This document shows positions 18,279 to 26,752 of a stretch of DNA of 64,000 bases, in pieces. The notes beneath the pieces are model-generated. The model did not search any database and was not told the origin of the DNA. It saw only the letters and a program-made list of their open reading frames with translations. Both the position numbers and the translations under genes were made by a program. The DNA comes from Asticcacaulis sp. AC402 (GTDB lineage Bacteria > Pseudomonadota > Alphaproteobacteria > Caulobacterales > Caulobacteraceae): the NCBI RefSeq assembly GCF_000495835.1, contig NZ_AWGC01000006.1:186001-250000 (forward strand). The letters are read 5' to 3'. The first letter of the stretch is position 1; the number at the start of each line of letters is the position of its first letter.

Positions 18279-19082
18279 ATGGCGAAATACTCCCCGCAAC
18301 ACCTGAAGGCGATGGCCAGCCGCGCCCCGCGGCCCAAACAGGCGCCGAAACTTGTCCCGGCGTCCAAGCAGCCGCGCAACCTGTCGCCGGAGGACATCGC
18401 CTGGGTAAAGTCCATGGTGATCTATGAAGACGCCGAGATCATGGGCTTCAACAAGCCGTCGGGTCTGTCAAGCCAGGGCGGGCGGGGTAATGGGCACAAT
18501 CTCGACGACATGATGTGGGGCTTCGCGAAGTCCAACGGCAAGCGTCCCAAACTGGTGCACCGGCTCGACCGCGATACCTCTGGTATTCTGCTGGTCGCCA
18601 AGACGCAACCGGCGGTCTCATTTCTCGGCAAGGCGATGATCCGGCGCGCCTTCGATAAGACCTATCTGGCTATCGTGTCCGGCGCCGATCTGCCGGATCG
18701 TTTCACCGTCGATGCCGCATTGCGGCGCGAAGAAGTTGGTCGCGAAGCCTGGTCGCGGGTGTGCCCGGCCGATCATCCGGACGCCCAGACGGCGCAGACC
18801 GCCTTCGAAGTCCTGAAGCGGAGCGATGACGCCGTCCTGCTAAGCTGCCGACCCCACACCGGGCGCATGCACCAGATTCGCGTTCACCTGGCGCACCTGG
18901 GGGCGCCGATTGCCGGTGACGTCCGCTATGGCGGCGCGCTCAGTCTGGGGGGGCAAGGTGTCAAGAGACTGATGCTGCACGCCCTGTCCCTGACCTTTCC
19001 TCACCCGTCAGGGGGGGAGATGACCCTGTCGGCGCCGGTTCCCGCAGATTTCAACGAACTGCGTTCGCTGGCAGGGCTTTAA
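18279..19082 (+). CDS. RluA-family pseudouridine synthase
   Basis: A 267-residue enzyme that isomerises uridine to pseudouridine in rRNA or tRNA. The catalytic motif VHRLDRDTSGILLVAK (Asp near 97) and the downstream block CRPHTGRMHQIRVHLAHLG are diagnostic. A basic, low-complexity N-terminus (RAPRPKQAPKLVPASKQPR) precedes the catalytic domain. There is no S4 domain, so it fits the RluA/RluC-like single-domain group; the target base cannot be named from sequence. It ends 221 bp before a TadG-like gene. Confidence 0.88.
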   Translation: MAKYSPQHLKAMASRAPRPKQAPKLVPASKQPRNLSPEDIAWVKSMVIYEDAEIMGFNKPSGLSSQGGRGNGHNLDDMMWGFAKSNGKRPKLVHRLDRDTSGILLVAKTQPAVSFLGKAMIRRAFDKTYLAIVSGADLPDRFTVDAALRREEVGREAWSRVCPADHPDAQTAQTAFEVLKRSDDAVLLSCRPHTGRMHQIRVHLAHLGAPIAGDVRYGGALSLGGQGVKRLMLHALSLTFPHPSGGEMTLSAPVPADFNELRSLAGL

Positions 19083-19303
19083 CCTTAATACATCTGCCAA
19101 AGATTTAACTATAGATTAGGCAATTTACAATAAATTATAGAAAAAATTTGATAATCATGAACACGTAGTTTTCTTAATATTTCGGCTTGTTTTCTTAACG
19201 TATTTCTTTTCTTATTTTTTAATCGCCGGGTGCTAATTTTCTGGAAGTTGCCGAATCAACTTTCCGGAAAAAGCCATACATTCAGCCCCAAGGCGCGCGT
19301 CCC
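19083..19303 (+). promoter_or_regulatory. AT-rich upstream region of the first TadG-like gene
   Basis: This 221-bp gap is strikingly AT-rich for the genome, with many T-runs between 19140 and 19230. It contains a near-match to the CtrA box TTAA-N7-TTAA at 19105-19119 (TTAACTATAGATTAG, one mismatch), and TTAA tetramers near 19173 and 19195. It may be a CtrA- or H-NS/MucR-like-responsive promoter. The assignment rests on composition and one motif only. Confidence 0.4.
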
Positions 19304-21043
19304 ATGACCCCGTACATGACTAAGTTTAGTCGCTACCTCCGTCAGTTCACCTCGGATATCCGTGGCAATGTCACCATGGTCGTCGCGTTTTCCGTTATCC
19401 CGATCGTTGCTGCGGTCGGGGGTGGGCTCGACTTTGCCAATATTCAGGCGGCACGCGCCAAACTTCAGGACGCGGTCGATGCCGGCGCCATCGCCGGGAC
19501 GCTGGATTCGTCAGCGACACCCACCCAAACCACACGGGCGGCGGCGGCCAAAAAGGCGTTCTGCGGCAACATCAAGGATTCGGGCGGACTGCAGAACGGT
19601 TTTTGCAGCGCCAAGTCAATCGATACACTGGCGACGGCATCTGCCACGCTCAGCGCGTCGACGTCCAACAACATCATGACCGTGACCTATGCCGCGACCG
19701 CGCGAGTGCCGACCTATCTGCTGGGACTGGTCGGAATAGATACCGTCGATATCGACGCCGTCGCCAAGTCGGGCGTCAGCACCAGTACGGCCGAAGTCGC
19801 CTTCGTTCTCGATAACACCGGTTCGATGTCGTCGAACAGCAAGATGACATATCTCAAATCGAGCCTTGACGCGGTGCTGGCTTCGCTGCTTGATTCCACC
19901 GGCAAGAACTACGCCAAGACCAAGGTCGCCCTGGTGCCGTTCGACACCCAGGTGTCGCTGCAAAACGTCGCGGGCATGATCAACTACACCGGCAACTTCG
20001 TCTCGGTAAGTCCGACCTACAGTTGCTCGGGTTTTTCCTCCGGCCAATGTCAGATTATCTCGGAAAACGTTACGGCGATGTGCGGTTCCAACACGTCGTG
20101 CGTCGCCAACAATCGAAACTCTACGCGTAGCTGGACGAGCAATGGCATCTCCTATTTCGGTGTCTTTTCTACATCATACTATACGTCAAATCAGACCTAT
20201 CGTTACTATGGCAATACATACAACTATACCTACATCGCCTATCGTCAGGTTGTTTACCGCGTCAACGGTTCGACCCTGACACTCAACAGTACAAACAGCA
20301 ATGGTGACTATTACACCTATCAGGCCTACTACAGCGCGCCCAACAACTATAGCCGCTATAACGGCTCAGTAACCTATGCGACGCCGACGGCAGGGGGGTA
20401 CAGCTCCGGTTCAACGACGGTGATCAAGGACAACAACACGATCACCAGCAACGACGACCTTCTGGGTGTCGGTACCAACAACTGGACCGGTTGCGTCATT
20501 GACCGGACCCAGTCCTTTGATGTGACGGCCGATGCCCCGGTGTCGAGCAATGCCAGTACACTGTATCCGGCAGCCAAGTGCGCCACCAACTCGCTGCTGC
20601 CCATCATGCCCTTGACCCTCGACATTGCCGCGGCCCGTACCTACGCCGCTGGCATGACGCCGGCCGGCAATACCAATGTCACCATCGGCGTGCAGTGGGG
20701 CATGGAGGTCCTGTCCTCAACCGCGCCGTTCGTGGAAGGTTCGGCGTTTACCGACAAATCCGTCCAAAAATACATGGTCATCCTGACCGACGGTATCAAT
20801 ACACAGAACCGCTGGACGACCAACAATGGGCAGATCAATGCCCGCCTGGCCCTGGCCTGCGCCAATGCCAAGACCCTGGGCATTACCCTGTTCACAGTGC
20901 GGGTAGAGCAGGGCGACTCCAGCACCTTGCAGACCTGTGCCTCGCAAACCAGCTACTACTATAATCTGTCCAACGCTGATCAGCTTCCGGTAACCATGGC
21001 CAAGATCATGAAGGCCATCAGGAAGGTCCGTTTGACTGAATAA
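19304..21043 (+). CDS. TadG-like von Willebrand protein with Tyr/Asn/Ser-rich insertion
   Basis: A 579-residue membrane-anchored protein. The N-terminal TadE/TadG-type helix (MVVAFSVIPIVAAVGGGLDF) is followed by a pseudopilin-like stalk and a vWA domain starting near 165 with a MIDAS motif, FVLDNTGSMS, and later VILTDGIN. Compared with the paralogue at 21364, about 155 residues (230-390) are inserted in the vWA domain after the DTQVSLQNVAG strand. The insert holds four Cys in its first part, then a stretch very rich in Tyr, Asn, Ser and Thr (YRYYGNTYNYTYIAYRQ). TadG proteins are accessory to Flp pili, but no other tad gene is near. Function unknown. Confidence 0.8.
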   Translation: MTPYMTKFSRYLRQFTSDIRGNVTMVVAFSVIPIVAAVGGGLDFANIQAARAKLQDAVDAGAIAGTLDSSATPTQTTRAAAAKKAFCGNIKDSGGLQNGFCSAKSIDTLATASATLSASTSNNIMTVTYAATARVPTYLLGLVGIDTVDIDAVAKSGVSTSTAEVAFVLDNTGSMSSNSKMTYLKSSLDAVLASLLDSTGKNYAKTKVALVPFDTQVSLQNVAGMINYTGNFVSVSPTYSCSGFSSGQCQIISENVTAMCGSNTSCVANNRNSTRSWTSNGISYFGVFSTSYYTSNQTYRYYGNTYNYTYIAYRQVVYRVNGSTLTLNSTNSNGDYYTYQAYYSAPNNYSRYNGSVTYATPTAGGYSSGSTTVIKDNNTITSNDDLLGVGTNNWTGCVIDRTQSFDVTADAPVSSNASTLYPAAKCATNSLLPIMPLTLDIAAARTYAAGMTPAGNTNVTIGVQWGMEVLSSTAPFVEGSAFTDKSVQKYMVILTDGINTQNRWTTNNGQINARLALACANAKTLGITLFTVRVEQGDSSTLQTCASQTSYYYNLSNADQLPVTMAKIMKAIRKVRLTE

Positions 21044-21094
21044 CGCCTTCCATCTCAACGTGTCCCTGACCAAGCCTCAGGTGACAAGCCTTAT

Positions 21095-21212
21095 AGAGCG
21101 CAATCCGATAAAGTGGATACCACCGCACGGGCGCTCCCGTTTTCGGAAAAATTGCGCGACAAAACAAAAACGTAGAGCGGTATCTTGATTCCATCAAAAC
21201 TCATCCCGCTCT
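21095..21212 (+). repeat. Composite repeat R3-R4, uninterrupted copy
   Basis: R3 (21095-21170) runs from AGAGCGCAATCCGATAAAG to ATTGCGCGACAAAACAAAAA and is joined directly to the R4 hairpin (21174-21212, AGAGCGG to CCGCTCT). It matches the reverse copy at 3242-3342. It lacks R1 and is an empty site. It lies between the two TadG-like genes, in the 320-bp gap 21044-21363. Confidence 0.85.
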
Positions 21213-21220
21213 GGAAATTT

Positions 21221-21246
21221 GCCGCCCCGTGAGGGGCGGCTTTTTT
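21221..21246 (+). terminator. Intrinsic terminator between the TadG-like genes
   Basis: GCCGCCCC (21221-21228) pairs perfectly with GGGGCGGC (21233-21240) around GTGA, followed by six T. It lies 178 bp after the first TadG-like stop codon, beyond repeat R3-R4, and insulates the second gene. Confidence 0.93.
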
Positions 21247-21363
21247 ATGTGACGATTTCGGTTACGGTTAACAAGTCCCTAACGCGCGGTACGCGGTTTG
21301 CAAAACCAGGATCAGGTGTCCCGTTTTCGGACACAGTTCCATTTGCAACCGAGGATCATCGCC

Positions 21364-22596
21364 GTGACGACCCTGGCACGCCGTTCTTATCGTTTAGAAA
21401 GCTTTTTGCGCCGCCTGAGCGCAGATAAACGCGGAAACGTCCTCATGATTTTCGCGCTCAGTTCCTTTGTCGTCCTGGGCTTCGTCGGCGCGGCGATCGA
21501 CTTTTCGCGGGTCGATTCTGCCCGCCGTCAGTTGCAGGACGCTGCCGATTCCGCCGTCCTGCGCACCATGGCGATGAAGTCGGCCTCTGACGAGAGCCGC
21601 GCGTTGGCCGCCGACAAGGCGTTTGCCGAAAACTTCGCCCGGCCAGGCGTCTATGGCGTCGCTGGCGAACTGAACCGTGACGTCAGTGACAATGTCATTA
21701 GCCAGACCTATACGGTCAACGCCACAGTGACCTCCTATTTCGGTGCTTTTTTTGGCAAGGACAGTTACCCGGTGTCGGTAGTGTCCCAGGCGCAGACCTC
21801 GCTAGACATGTTCGAAATTGCCTTTGTCCTCGACACCACCGGGTCCATGGCTGAGGCCAACAAGATGCCCAACCTCAAATCGTCGGTCGATGCCGCCATG
21901 GCCAGCCTGCTGGACGACAGCGGCAACAACCTGTCGGGCAGCAAGATTGCTGTCGTGCCCTTCAACACCCAGGTCCGTCTCAACGCTGCCACCGTAACTG
22001 CCGTGACGGGCCAGGGCCTGTTGACGGGGGCAGGGAACTGCGTTGTCGACCGCGATCGCCTTTCCAATTACGATGTGTCCGCTGATCCAGCGGAGAAGAT
22101 CAAGGTGAAATCGCTTTATCCGCTTCGCAAGTGCGAGGAAAGCAGCCTGAAGCCTGTTCAGGGCCTGAGTGACAACATCACTTCGGCGCGCAACTTCATT
22201 AAAACCCTCCAGCCTGGTGGCTACACCAACATTACCATGGGCGTGCAGTGGGGCGTCGAAGTGCTGTCACCGAACCAGCCCTTCACCGATGCCAGCGCAT
22301 TCGGCAGCGACTCGGCGCGGAAATTCATGATCGTCGTGACCGACGGTGACAACACCAAGAGCGAAACGAGCTGGAACTCCAGCGTCATCGACAAGCGTAC
22401 CGCCCTGGCCTGCCAGAACGCCAAGGCCAAGGGTATCACTATCTATACCGTCAAGATCATCCAGGGCAATTCCAACATGCTGCGCCAATGCGCCAGTGCG
22501 CCGGAATACTTTTACGACCTGACCAATGCCAACCAGCTGAATGCGACCATGGCCGGCATTTTCAAGTCGATCAACAAGACCCGCCTGTCGCTGTAG
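21364..22596 (+). CDS. TadG-like von Willebrand factor A protein
   Basis: A 410-residue paralogue of the preceding gene. It starts at GTG 21364, preceded by GAGGAT at 21348-21353; an upstream TTG at 21298 in the same frame has no ribosome binding site. A positively charged N-terminus and a membrane helix (VLMIFALSSFVVLGFVGAAI) lead into the stalk, then a vWA domain with FVLDTTGSMAEANK and IVVTDGDNTKSE. The compact vWA domain lacks the long insertion of its neighbour but shares the CV(V/I)DR and YP..KC blocks, so the two arose by duplication. Role likely at the envelope; no partner genes are adjacent. Confidence 0.82.
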   Translation: MTTLARRSYRLESFLRRLSADKRGNVLMIFALSSFVVLGFVGAAIDFSRVDSARRQLQDAADSAVLRTMAMKSASDESRALAADKAFAENFARPGVYGVAGELNRDVSDNVISQTYTVNATVTSYFGAFFGKDSYPVSVVSQAQTSLDMFEIAFVLDTTGSMAEANKMPNLKSSVDAAMASLLDDSGNNLSGSKIAVVPFNTQVRLNAATVTAVTGQGLLTGAGNCVVDRDRLSNYDVSADPAEKIKVKSLYPLRKCEESSLKPVQGLSDNITSARNFIKTLQPGGYTNITMGVQWGVEVLSPNQPFTDASAFGSDSARKFMIVVTDGDNTKSETSWNSSVIDKRTALACQNAKAKGITIYTVKIIQGNSNMLRQCASAPEYFYDLTNANQLNATMAGIFKSINKTRLSL

Positions 22597-22665
22597 TTTC
22601 GCTTGGTCGTCCGCTCGGGTTTGGTATAACAAATCCTCAGGGATTGACGACGAACGGAGCGCTGC

Positions 22666-23073
22666 ATGAATCCGAAGACAGACTGGGCCGAACTGTTCTT
22701 CTCCGCCAACGGGCGGATCGGGCAGGTGCCCTTTACCATTGCCGCGGCCCTGTTGCTGGTTGGGGTTGCCGTCTATCAATCGGCCTTTCAGGGGCCGATC
22801 GAATTCGTCGCTGGCATTGTCGTCTATTCTGCGGTTGTCTTCATGGGCGCCTGCGTCCTGGCCAAGCGGCTGCACGACCGCGGCCGCTCGGGCTGGTGGG
22901 CGGTGGTGATCCTTCTGGCCGTCGTCATGGTGTGGCCGCAGCCCAATGGTTTCTTTGACTTCCTGGCCGGCCTGGTGGTCCTGTGGGCGGTTGTCGATCT
23001 CTGTGTCATGCCCGGTGAACGGGGTGACAACCGCTACGGCAAGACGCTGTTTCGTACGAAATCAGTGGCCTAA
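22666..23073 (+). CDS. DUF805 family membrane protein
   Basis: A 135-residue DUF805 protein with four predicted membrane helices. Family blocks are FSANGRIGQVPFTIAAALL near the N-terminus and AKRLHDRGRSGWWAVVI in the middle (about 66-82). The ATG at 22666 is preceded by ACGGAG at 22655-22660. It is 69 bp after the TadG-like gene, on the same strand, and could be co-transcribed with it. The family has no assigned function. Confidence 0.85.
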   Translation: MNPKTDWAELFFSANGRIGQVPFTIAAALLLVGVAVYQSAFQGPIEFVAGIVVYSAVVFMGACVLAKRLHDRGRSGWWAVVILLAVVMVWPQPNGFFDFLAGLVVLWAVVDLCVMPGERGDNRYGKTLFRTKSVA

Positions 23074-23135
23074 TTCCGAGCCAACCGCGAAGCGGTGCGT
23101 TAAGGTAGGCGGGTCCACGGATTGGACAGATTAAT

Positions 23136-23269
23136 ACCAACCCTCGATGACCTTGACTCATCGTGGGTTGGCAAGCGCGACTGCGCGCCCGAGCTTTTGC
23201 GAGGAGCCATGCGGCGCCTGAGCTGAAAAAAAAACGAATACCAAGCGTCATTCTTTTTGAGGCTTGGTA
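23136..23269 (+). repeat. Mobile palindromic repeat R1, copy 2
   Basis: 134 bp, the same length as copy 1, bounded by TACCAA and TTGGTA and flanked by TAA direct repeats (23133-23135 and 23270-23272). It has the 5' hairpin around CCTTGAC, the core GCCCGAGCTTTTGCGAGGAG and the 3' hairpin ACCAAGC/GCTTGGT. It sits in the 232-bp gap between a DUF805 gene and the convergent lipB. Confidence 0.9.
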
Positions 23270-23305
23270 TAAGTTACTGAATAATATGCGTAATCTGTGG
23301 GCAGT

Positions 23306-24157
23306 TTATTCTGCCTCTACGGGCCCGAACAGCTTTGTGAAACTCCGCATCAAGGCGTAGTCGACCTCATCCATGGTCACGGGCAGGCCGAGATCGAGCA
23401 GGCTGGTGACGCCGTGCTCACGAATGCCGCACGGGACGATGCCTCCGAAATGCGACAGGTCGGGTTCGACGTTCAGGCTGATACCGTGAAAACTGACCCA
23501 CCGTCTTAGCTTGATACCCAGTGCGGCTATTTTGTCTTCCTGGTAGGTGCGCTCAGGCGCCCCAGGGCGAATTTCTAATTCGCCCTTCTCGTTAGGCGTG
23601 TCCCAATCTGCTTGCAGATTGGGTGGGGCGCCGCGCATAAGCTCGGGCGGGCGCTCACCCTTGCCGGCTGACACAAGGTCATCCGGAGACACAGCATAAC
23701 CTTTATCCTTGCGCTCGACCCAGACGCCGACGCGGCCGTCGCGGATATGGCCTTCGACATTGAACTGCCACAGGGTGTCGATAATCCACTGTTCCAAAGC
23801 CTGGACGAAACGGCGGACGTCCTTGTGGCGGCGGTTGAGGTCCAGCATGACATAGACCACCCGCTGACCCGGACCGTGATAGGTGTATTGGCCGCCGCGC
23901 CCGGTGGCAAAGACGGGAAAGCGCTCCGGCGCAATCAGGTCGTCCGCTCGGGCCGAGACGCCGGCGGTATAGAGGGGTGGATGTTCGACCAGCCACACCA
24001 TTTCCGGCGCCTCACCCGCCAGGATGGCGGCGACGCGCCTCTCCATGAAGTCGACCGCCTCCGGATAGGGGACAGTGGCGGGGGCCACGACCCATTGCGG
24101 CGGGCTGGCGTCGATTTGGCTGTGGAAACCTGGTTGCGTTAACCCATCATAAAACAT
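23306..24157 (-). CDS. lipB: Octanoyl-ACP:protein N-octanoyltransferase with in-frame repeat insertion
   Basis: A 283-residue LipB, the enzyme that transfers octanoyl groups to lipoyl domains such as GcvH. Conserved blocks: EHPPLYTAG (58-66), [13 protein letters not shown] (87-99), catalytic Lys 209 in EDKIAALG and catalytic Cys 243 in GIVPCGI. Between VGVWVERK (143-150) and EDKIAALG (207-) lie about 50 extra residues (KDKGYAVSP ... PGAPERTYQ) that replace the few residues usual here. The DNA of this stretch is a palindromic element related to R1 (see 23556-23684). The insertion is in frame and leaves both catalytic residues intact, so the enzyme is probably active. Confidence 0.9.
   Translation of the reverse strand: MFYDGLTQPGFHSQIDASPPQWVVAPATVPYPEAVDFMERRVAAILAGEAPEMVWLVEHPPLYTAGVSARADDLIAPERFPVFATGRGGQYTYHGPGQRVVYVMLDLNRRHKDVRRFVQALEQWIIDTLWQFNVEGHIRDGRVGVWVERKDKGYAVSPDDLVSAGKGERPPELMRGAPPNLQADWDTPNEKGELEIRPGAPERTYQEDKIAALGIKLRRWVSFHGISLNVEPDLSHFGGIVPCGIREHGVTSLLDLGLPVTMDEVDYALMRSFTKLFGPVEAE
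23556..23684 (-). repeat. R1-related palindromic element inside lipB
   Basis: Outer arms GGCGCCCCA (23556-23564) and TGGGGCGCC (23624-23632) enclose two perfect hairpins: GGGCGAATT/AATTCGCCC (23565-23585, loop TCT) and CCCAATCTGC/GCAGATTGGG (23602-23623, loop TT). Together they can fold as a three-way junction. Next to it, 23628-23684 read on the minus strand aligns with the R1 core: GGCAAGGG, then CGCCCGAGCTT, TGCG and GCC match copy 1 with about six differences in 39 bases, and GATGACCTTG with TCA also align. It lies in frame in lipB and encodes most of the extra residues. Confidence 0.8.
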
Positions 24158-24170
24158 GACACCCCATTGA

Positions 24171-24347
24171 GAGACTGTTTACAAATATGTACGGTCGGCC
24201 TGCAAAGGGCCGTTCTCTGCGCTTCCGGTGCCCACGTACTACGTGTTAGTTGTGCTAACGCTTCGCTCATTGAGCACGGTACGTTCCGCTCCGGTTCTCG
24301 AAACCAGGCATTTCGGCTCAACCATACACATTTTCAAAACAGTCTCT
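24171..24347 (+). repeat. Palindromic repeat R2, copy B, upstream of lipB
   Basis: 177 bp bounded by AGAGACTGTTTACAAAT and the matching inverted end ATTTTCAAAACAGTCTCT. It shares the core with copy A at 1813-1952 (GGCCTGCAAAGG, CTGCGCTTCCGGTGC, TTCCGCTCCGGTTCTCG). An extra stretch of about 40 bases in the middle carries its own small inverted repeats. It begins 13 bp upstream of the lipB start codon, so lipB's promoter must lie within or beyond it. Confidence 0.85.
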
Positions 24348-24417
24348 GAGTTATAAAGTTTTAAGAGGCAAGGGCCTAGTGTAGGTCTTTAGCCGGTATT
24401 GGTGAGGGTGGTAACGC

Positions 24418-24675
24418 GTGACGTCGTCTCAGGTAGGTGCGGTTCCGGTCGAAATCTCTGTGCTTCTCGGGCGTTCGGTCCTGCCGATGCAGCAACTTCT
24501 GCGGATGGGCCGCGGCGCCGTTATTCCGCTGGATGCGCGAGAGCATGATGAGGTGTGGATCCTGGCCAACAATCATCCGGTGGCCCGTGGCGAAATCCAG
24601 ATATTCGAGGAAAAGATTTCGATCGTCGTCACCAAGTCGGCCAATGTCTACGACTTTATGGCGATAGGTTCATAA
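24418..24675 (+). CDS. FliN/SpoA-domain flagellar switch-like protein
   Basis: An 85-residue protein that is essentially one SpoA (FliN C-terminal) domain: VPVEISVLLGRSVLPMQQLL, then GRGAVIPLDAREHDEVWILAN and VARGEIQIFEEKISIVVT. FliN forms the torque-ring base of the flagellar C-ring with FliM and controls rotation. It starts at GTG 24418 with GGTGAGGG about 12 bases upstream. No other flagellar gene is nearby, and it lacks the N-terminal extension of typical FliN, so it may be a stand-alone FliN paralogue. Confidence 0.75.
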   Translation: MTSSQVGAVPVEISVLLGRSVLPMQQLLRMGRGAVIPLDAREHDEVWILANNHPVARGEIQIFEEKISIVVTKSANVYDFMAIGS

Positions 24676-24858
24676 TCGCGCTCAGACACCGCCGCACGGA
24701 CGGCGCCGATGGCTCGTCCTAAGGCGGGGGGCTGGTCCTGCTTTCCGACGTCCTTGCCAGGCTGCGTACAGCCTGGAGGAATTATTCCGCGACCGCTTGA
24801 ATTAAAGACTTCACAAAGCCTGAAACAGTTGCTATCTGCCCGCCTCTCCGGATGACGT

Positions 24859-24943
24859 GCGGTCGTGGCGGAATTGGTAGACGCGCAGCGTTGAGGTCGC
24901 TGTATCGCAAGATGTGGAAGTTCGAGTCTTCTCGACCGCACCA
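24859..24943 (+). tRNA. tRNA-Leu (anticodon GAG)
   Basis: An 85-base tRNA including an encoded CCA. Acceptor arms are GCGGTCG and CGACCGC. The anticodon stem CAGCG/CGCTG encloses loop TTGAGGT with anticodon GAG. A class II long variable arm and a T-arm with TTCGAGT follow. It reads CUC/CUU leucine codons. The 440-bp gap 24676-25115 between the FliN-like gene and mgtE holds only this tRNA. Confidence 0.97.
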
Positions 24944-25115
24944 GCCTTCGTGAACGAAATGCGCGAACGCTGGCTCTTCTAAGCGTAGCAAAGGCCGTCG
25001 GTAAAGCCCCGGTTTGCTACGGCTCGGCAAGCCATCGCTGGTTCCCACGGCAGACGGAGATCCGGCATGGGCAAACAAGGAAACGCTATCGCGCGCTGAA
25101 AAGGGGGACTGGGCT

Positions 25116-26615
25116 ATGAGCCAGACATCGGACACCCCGCAGAAGCCAGATAGCTCCAGGCTTTCAGCCGAAGACGTCATACTGAAAGCTGACGCCATCC
25201 TGACCACCCCAGAGGACATCGAAGACTTTGCCCTCAAGGACGACTACGCCCTAAATCCGCAGTATATCACCCTGGTTATCGACGCCGCTGACCGCGGCGA
25301 CGGCATGCGCCTGCGCGAACTTCTCGACGCCCTGCGTCCGGCCGACATCGCCGACTTGCTGGGTTTCCTTTCGGAAGACTACCGCGAAGAGGTTATCCCG
25401 TGGATTCCGGCCGACGCCCTCGCCGAAGTGCTGCCGGAGCTGGATGACGACATCCGCGATGAGGTCATCGAGACCCTGCCCACCGCTGACCTGGCCGAAG
25501 TGCTGCAGGAACTCGACTCCGACGATGCTGCCGCCGTTTTCGAAGACCTGGAAGAGGACCAGCAAAAGGCCGTCCTGGCTGCCATGCCCCTGGCCGAGCG
25601 AGAGGCCATGGCCACGGCCCTGACCTACGAAGAGGAAACCGCCGGCCGCCTGATGCAGCGCGAAGTCATGGCGGCACCGAGCTTCTGGAATGTTGGCCAC
25701 ACCCTGGACCATATGCGTCAGGCCGGCGACGACCTTCCGGAATTGTTCTTCGACATCTACGTTATCGACCCGTCGCACAAGCCGATCGGCGCCATCGCGG
25801 TATCGGTGCTGATGCGATCCAGGCGTGAAGTGACCCTGGCCAGCCTGATGGAGCCAACGACCGAGATCGCTATCGATCAGGACCAGGAAGAGGTCGCCTA
25901 TATCTTCGAGAAATACCATTTGATCTCGGCGCCCGTCGTCGACAACTCGGGGCGGCTGGTCGGCCAGATCACCGTCGATGACATCGTCAACATCATCAAG
26001 GAAGAGCATCGCGAAGATCTGCTGGCCCTGGGCGGGGTTTCCGATGACGAGGGCCGCGATGCCAGTACCTTCGACATGTTGAAGTCGCGCCTGCCGTGGC
26101 TGTCGGTCAATATGCTGACGGCCTTCTGCTCGACCTGGATCATCTCGGCCTTCCAGGACCAGATCCTGAAGCTTGTCATCCTGGCCACCTTGATGCCGAT
26201 CGTCGCCTCGATCGGCGGCAATTCCGGTACCCAGGCGCTGACGGTCAATGTTCGAGCCCTGGCGGCGCGCGAGCTGACGGTGGCCAATGCCTGGCGCACC
26301 CTGTGGCGTGAGGTGCGCGTGGCGTGGATAAACGGCGCGGCACTGGGCTTTGTCCTGTCGATCATCGCCACCCTGCTGATGTGGAATACCCAAATTCAAA
26401 AAGACTGGCATGGTGCGCTGGGACTGGGACTGGTCATGTGGGGGGCGGTGGTCATTAACTTCACCGCCGCGGCCCTGGCGGGCACGCTGATGCCGCTGGG
26501 TTTGTCGAAAATGGGTCGCGATCCGGCGGTAGCATCGCCCATCTTCGTCACCATGGTGACCGACACGGTGGGTTTCTTCAGCTTTCTGGGCCTGGCGGCC
26601 CTCGTGCTCCTTTAA
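25116..26615 (+). CDS. mgtE: Magnesium transporter MgtE
   Basis: A 499-residue Mg2+ channel. The N-terminal MgtE_N superhelical domain (about 50-150) is very acidic (LPELDDDIRDEVIETLPTAD); two CBS domains follow (about 150-275: EVMAAPSFWNV, VDDIVNIIKEEH). Five C-terminal membrane helices carry the signatures ASIGGNSGTQALTV and VTDTVGFFSFLG, whose aspartate lines the pore. The start at 25116 is preceded by AAGGGGGA; the frame open to 25014 extends toward the tRNA and lacks homology. The cytosolic domains act as the Mg2+ sensor in this family. Confidence 0.94.
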   Translation: MSQTSDTPQKPDSSRLSAEDVILKADAILTTPEDIEDFALKDDYALNPQYITLVIDAADRGDGMRLRELLDALRPADIADLLGFLSEDYREEVIPWIPADALAEVLPELDDDIRDEVIETLPTADLAEVLQELDSDDAAAVFEDLEEDQQKAVLAAMPLAEREAMATALTYEEETAGRLMQREVMAAPSFWNVGHTLDHMRQAGDDLPELFFDIYVIDPSHKPIGAIAVSVLMRSRREVTLASLMEPTTEIAIDQDQEEVAYIFEKYHLISAPVVDNSGRLVGQITVDDIVNIIKEEHREDLLALGGVSDDEGRDASTFDMLKSRLPWLSVNMLTAFCSTWIISAFQDQILKLVILATLMPIVASIGGNSGTQALTVNVRALAARELTVANAWRTLWREVRVAWINGAALGFVLSIIATLLMWNTQIQKDWHGALGLGLVMWGAVVINFTAAALAGTLMPLGLSKMGRDPAVASPIFVTMVTDTVGFFSFLGLAALVLL

Positions 26616-26752
26616 AATAAAGCAGAAGACACTTGTCAGTGTTAAACGGTCTGTGGTTTGCTACGACGGGGCGTAAGTGGCGCAAAACGTCTTGTTTTGG
26701 GTCAGAGGTGGGTTAGTTTCACTCGCTGTAAGGCTAGGTTAGGGTCATTGGG

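Noticed and set aside
23306-24157. lipB as a pseudogene broken by a repeat
   Set aside because: The insertion keeps the frame, contains no stop codon, and both catalytic residues and all conserved blocks remain.
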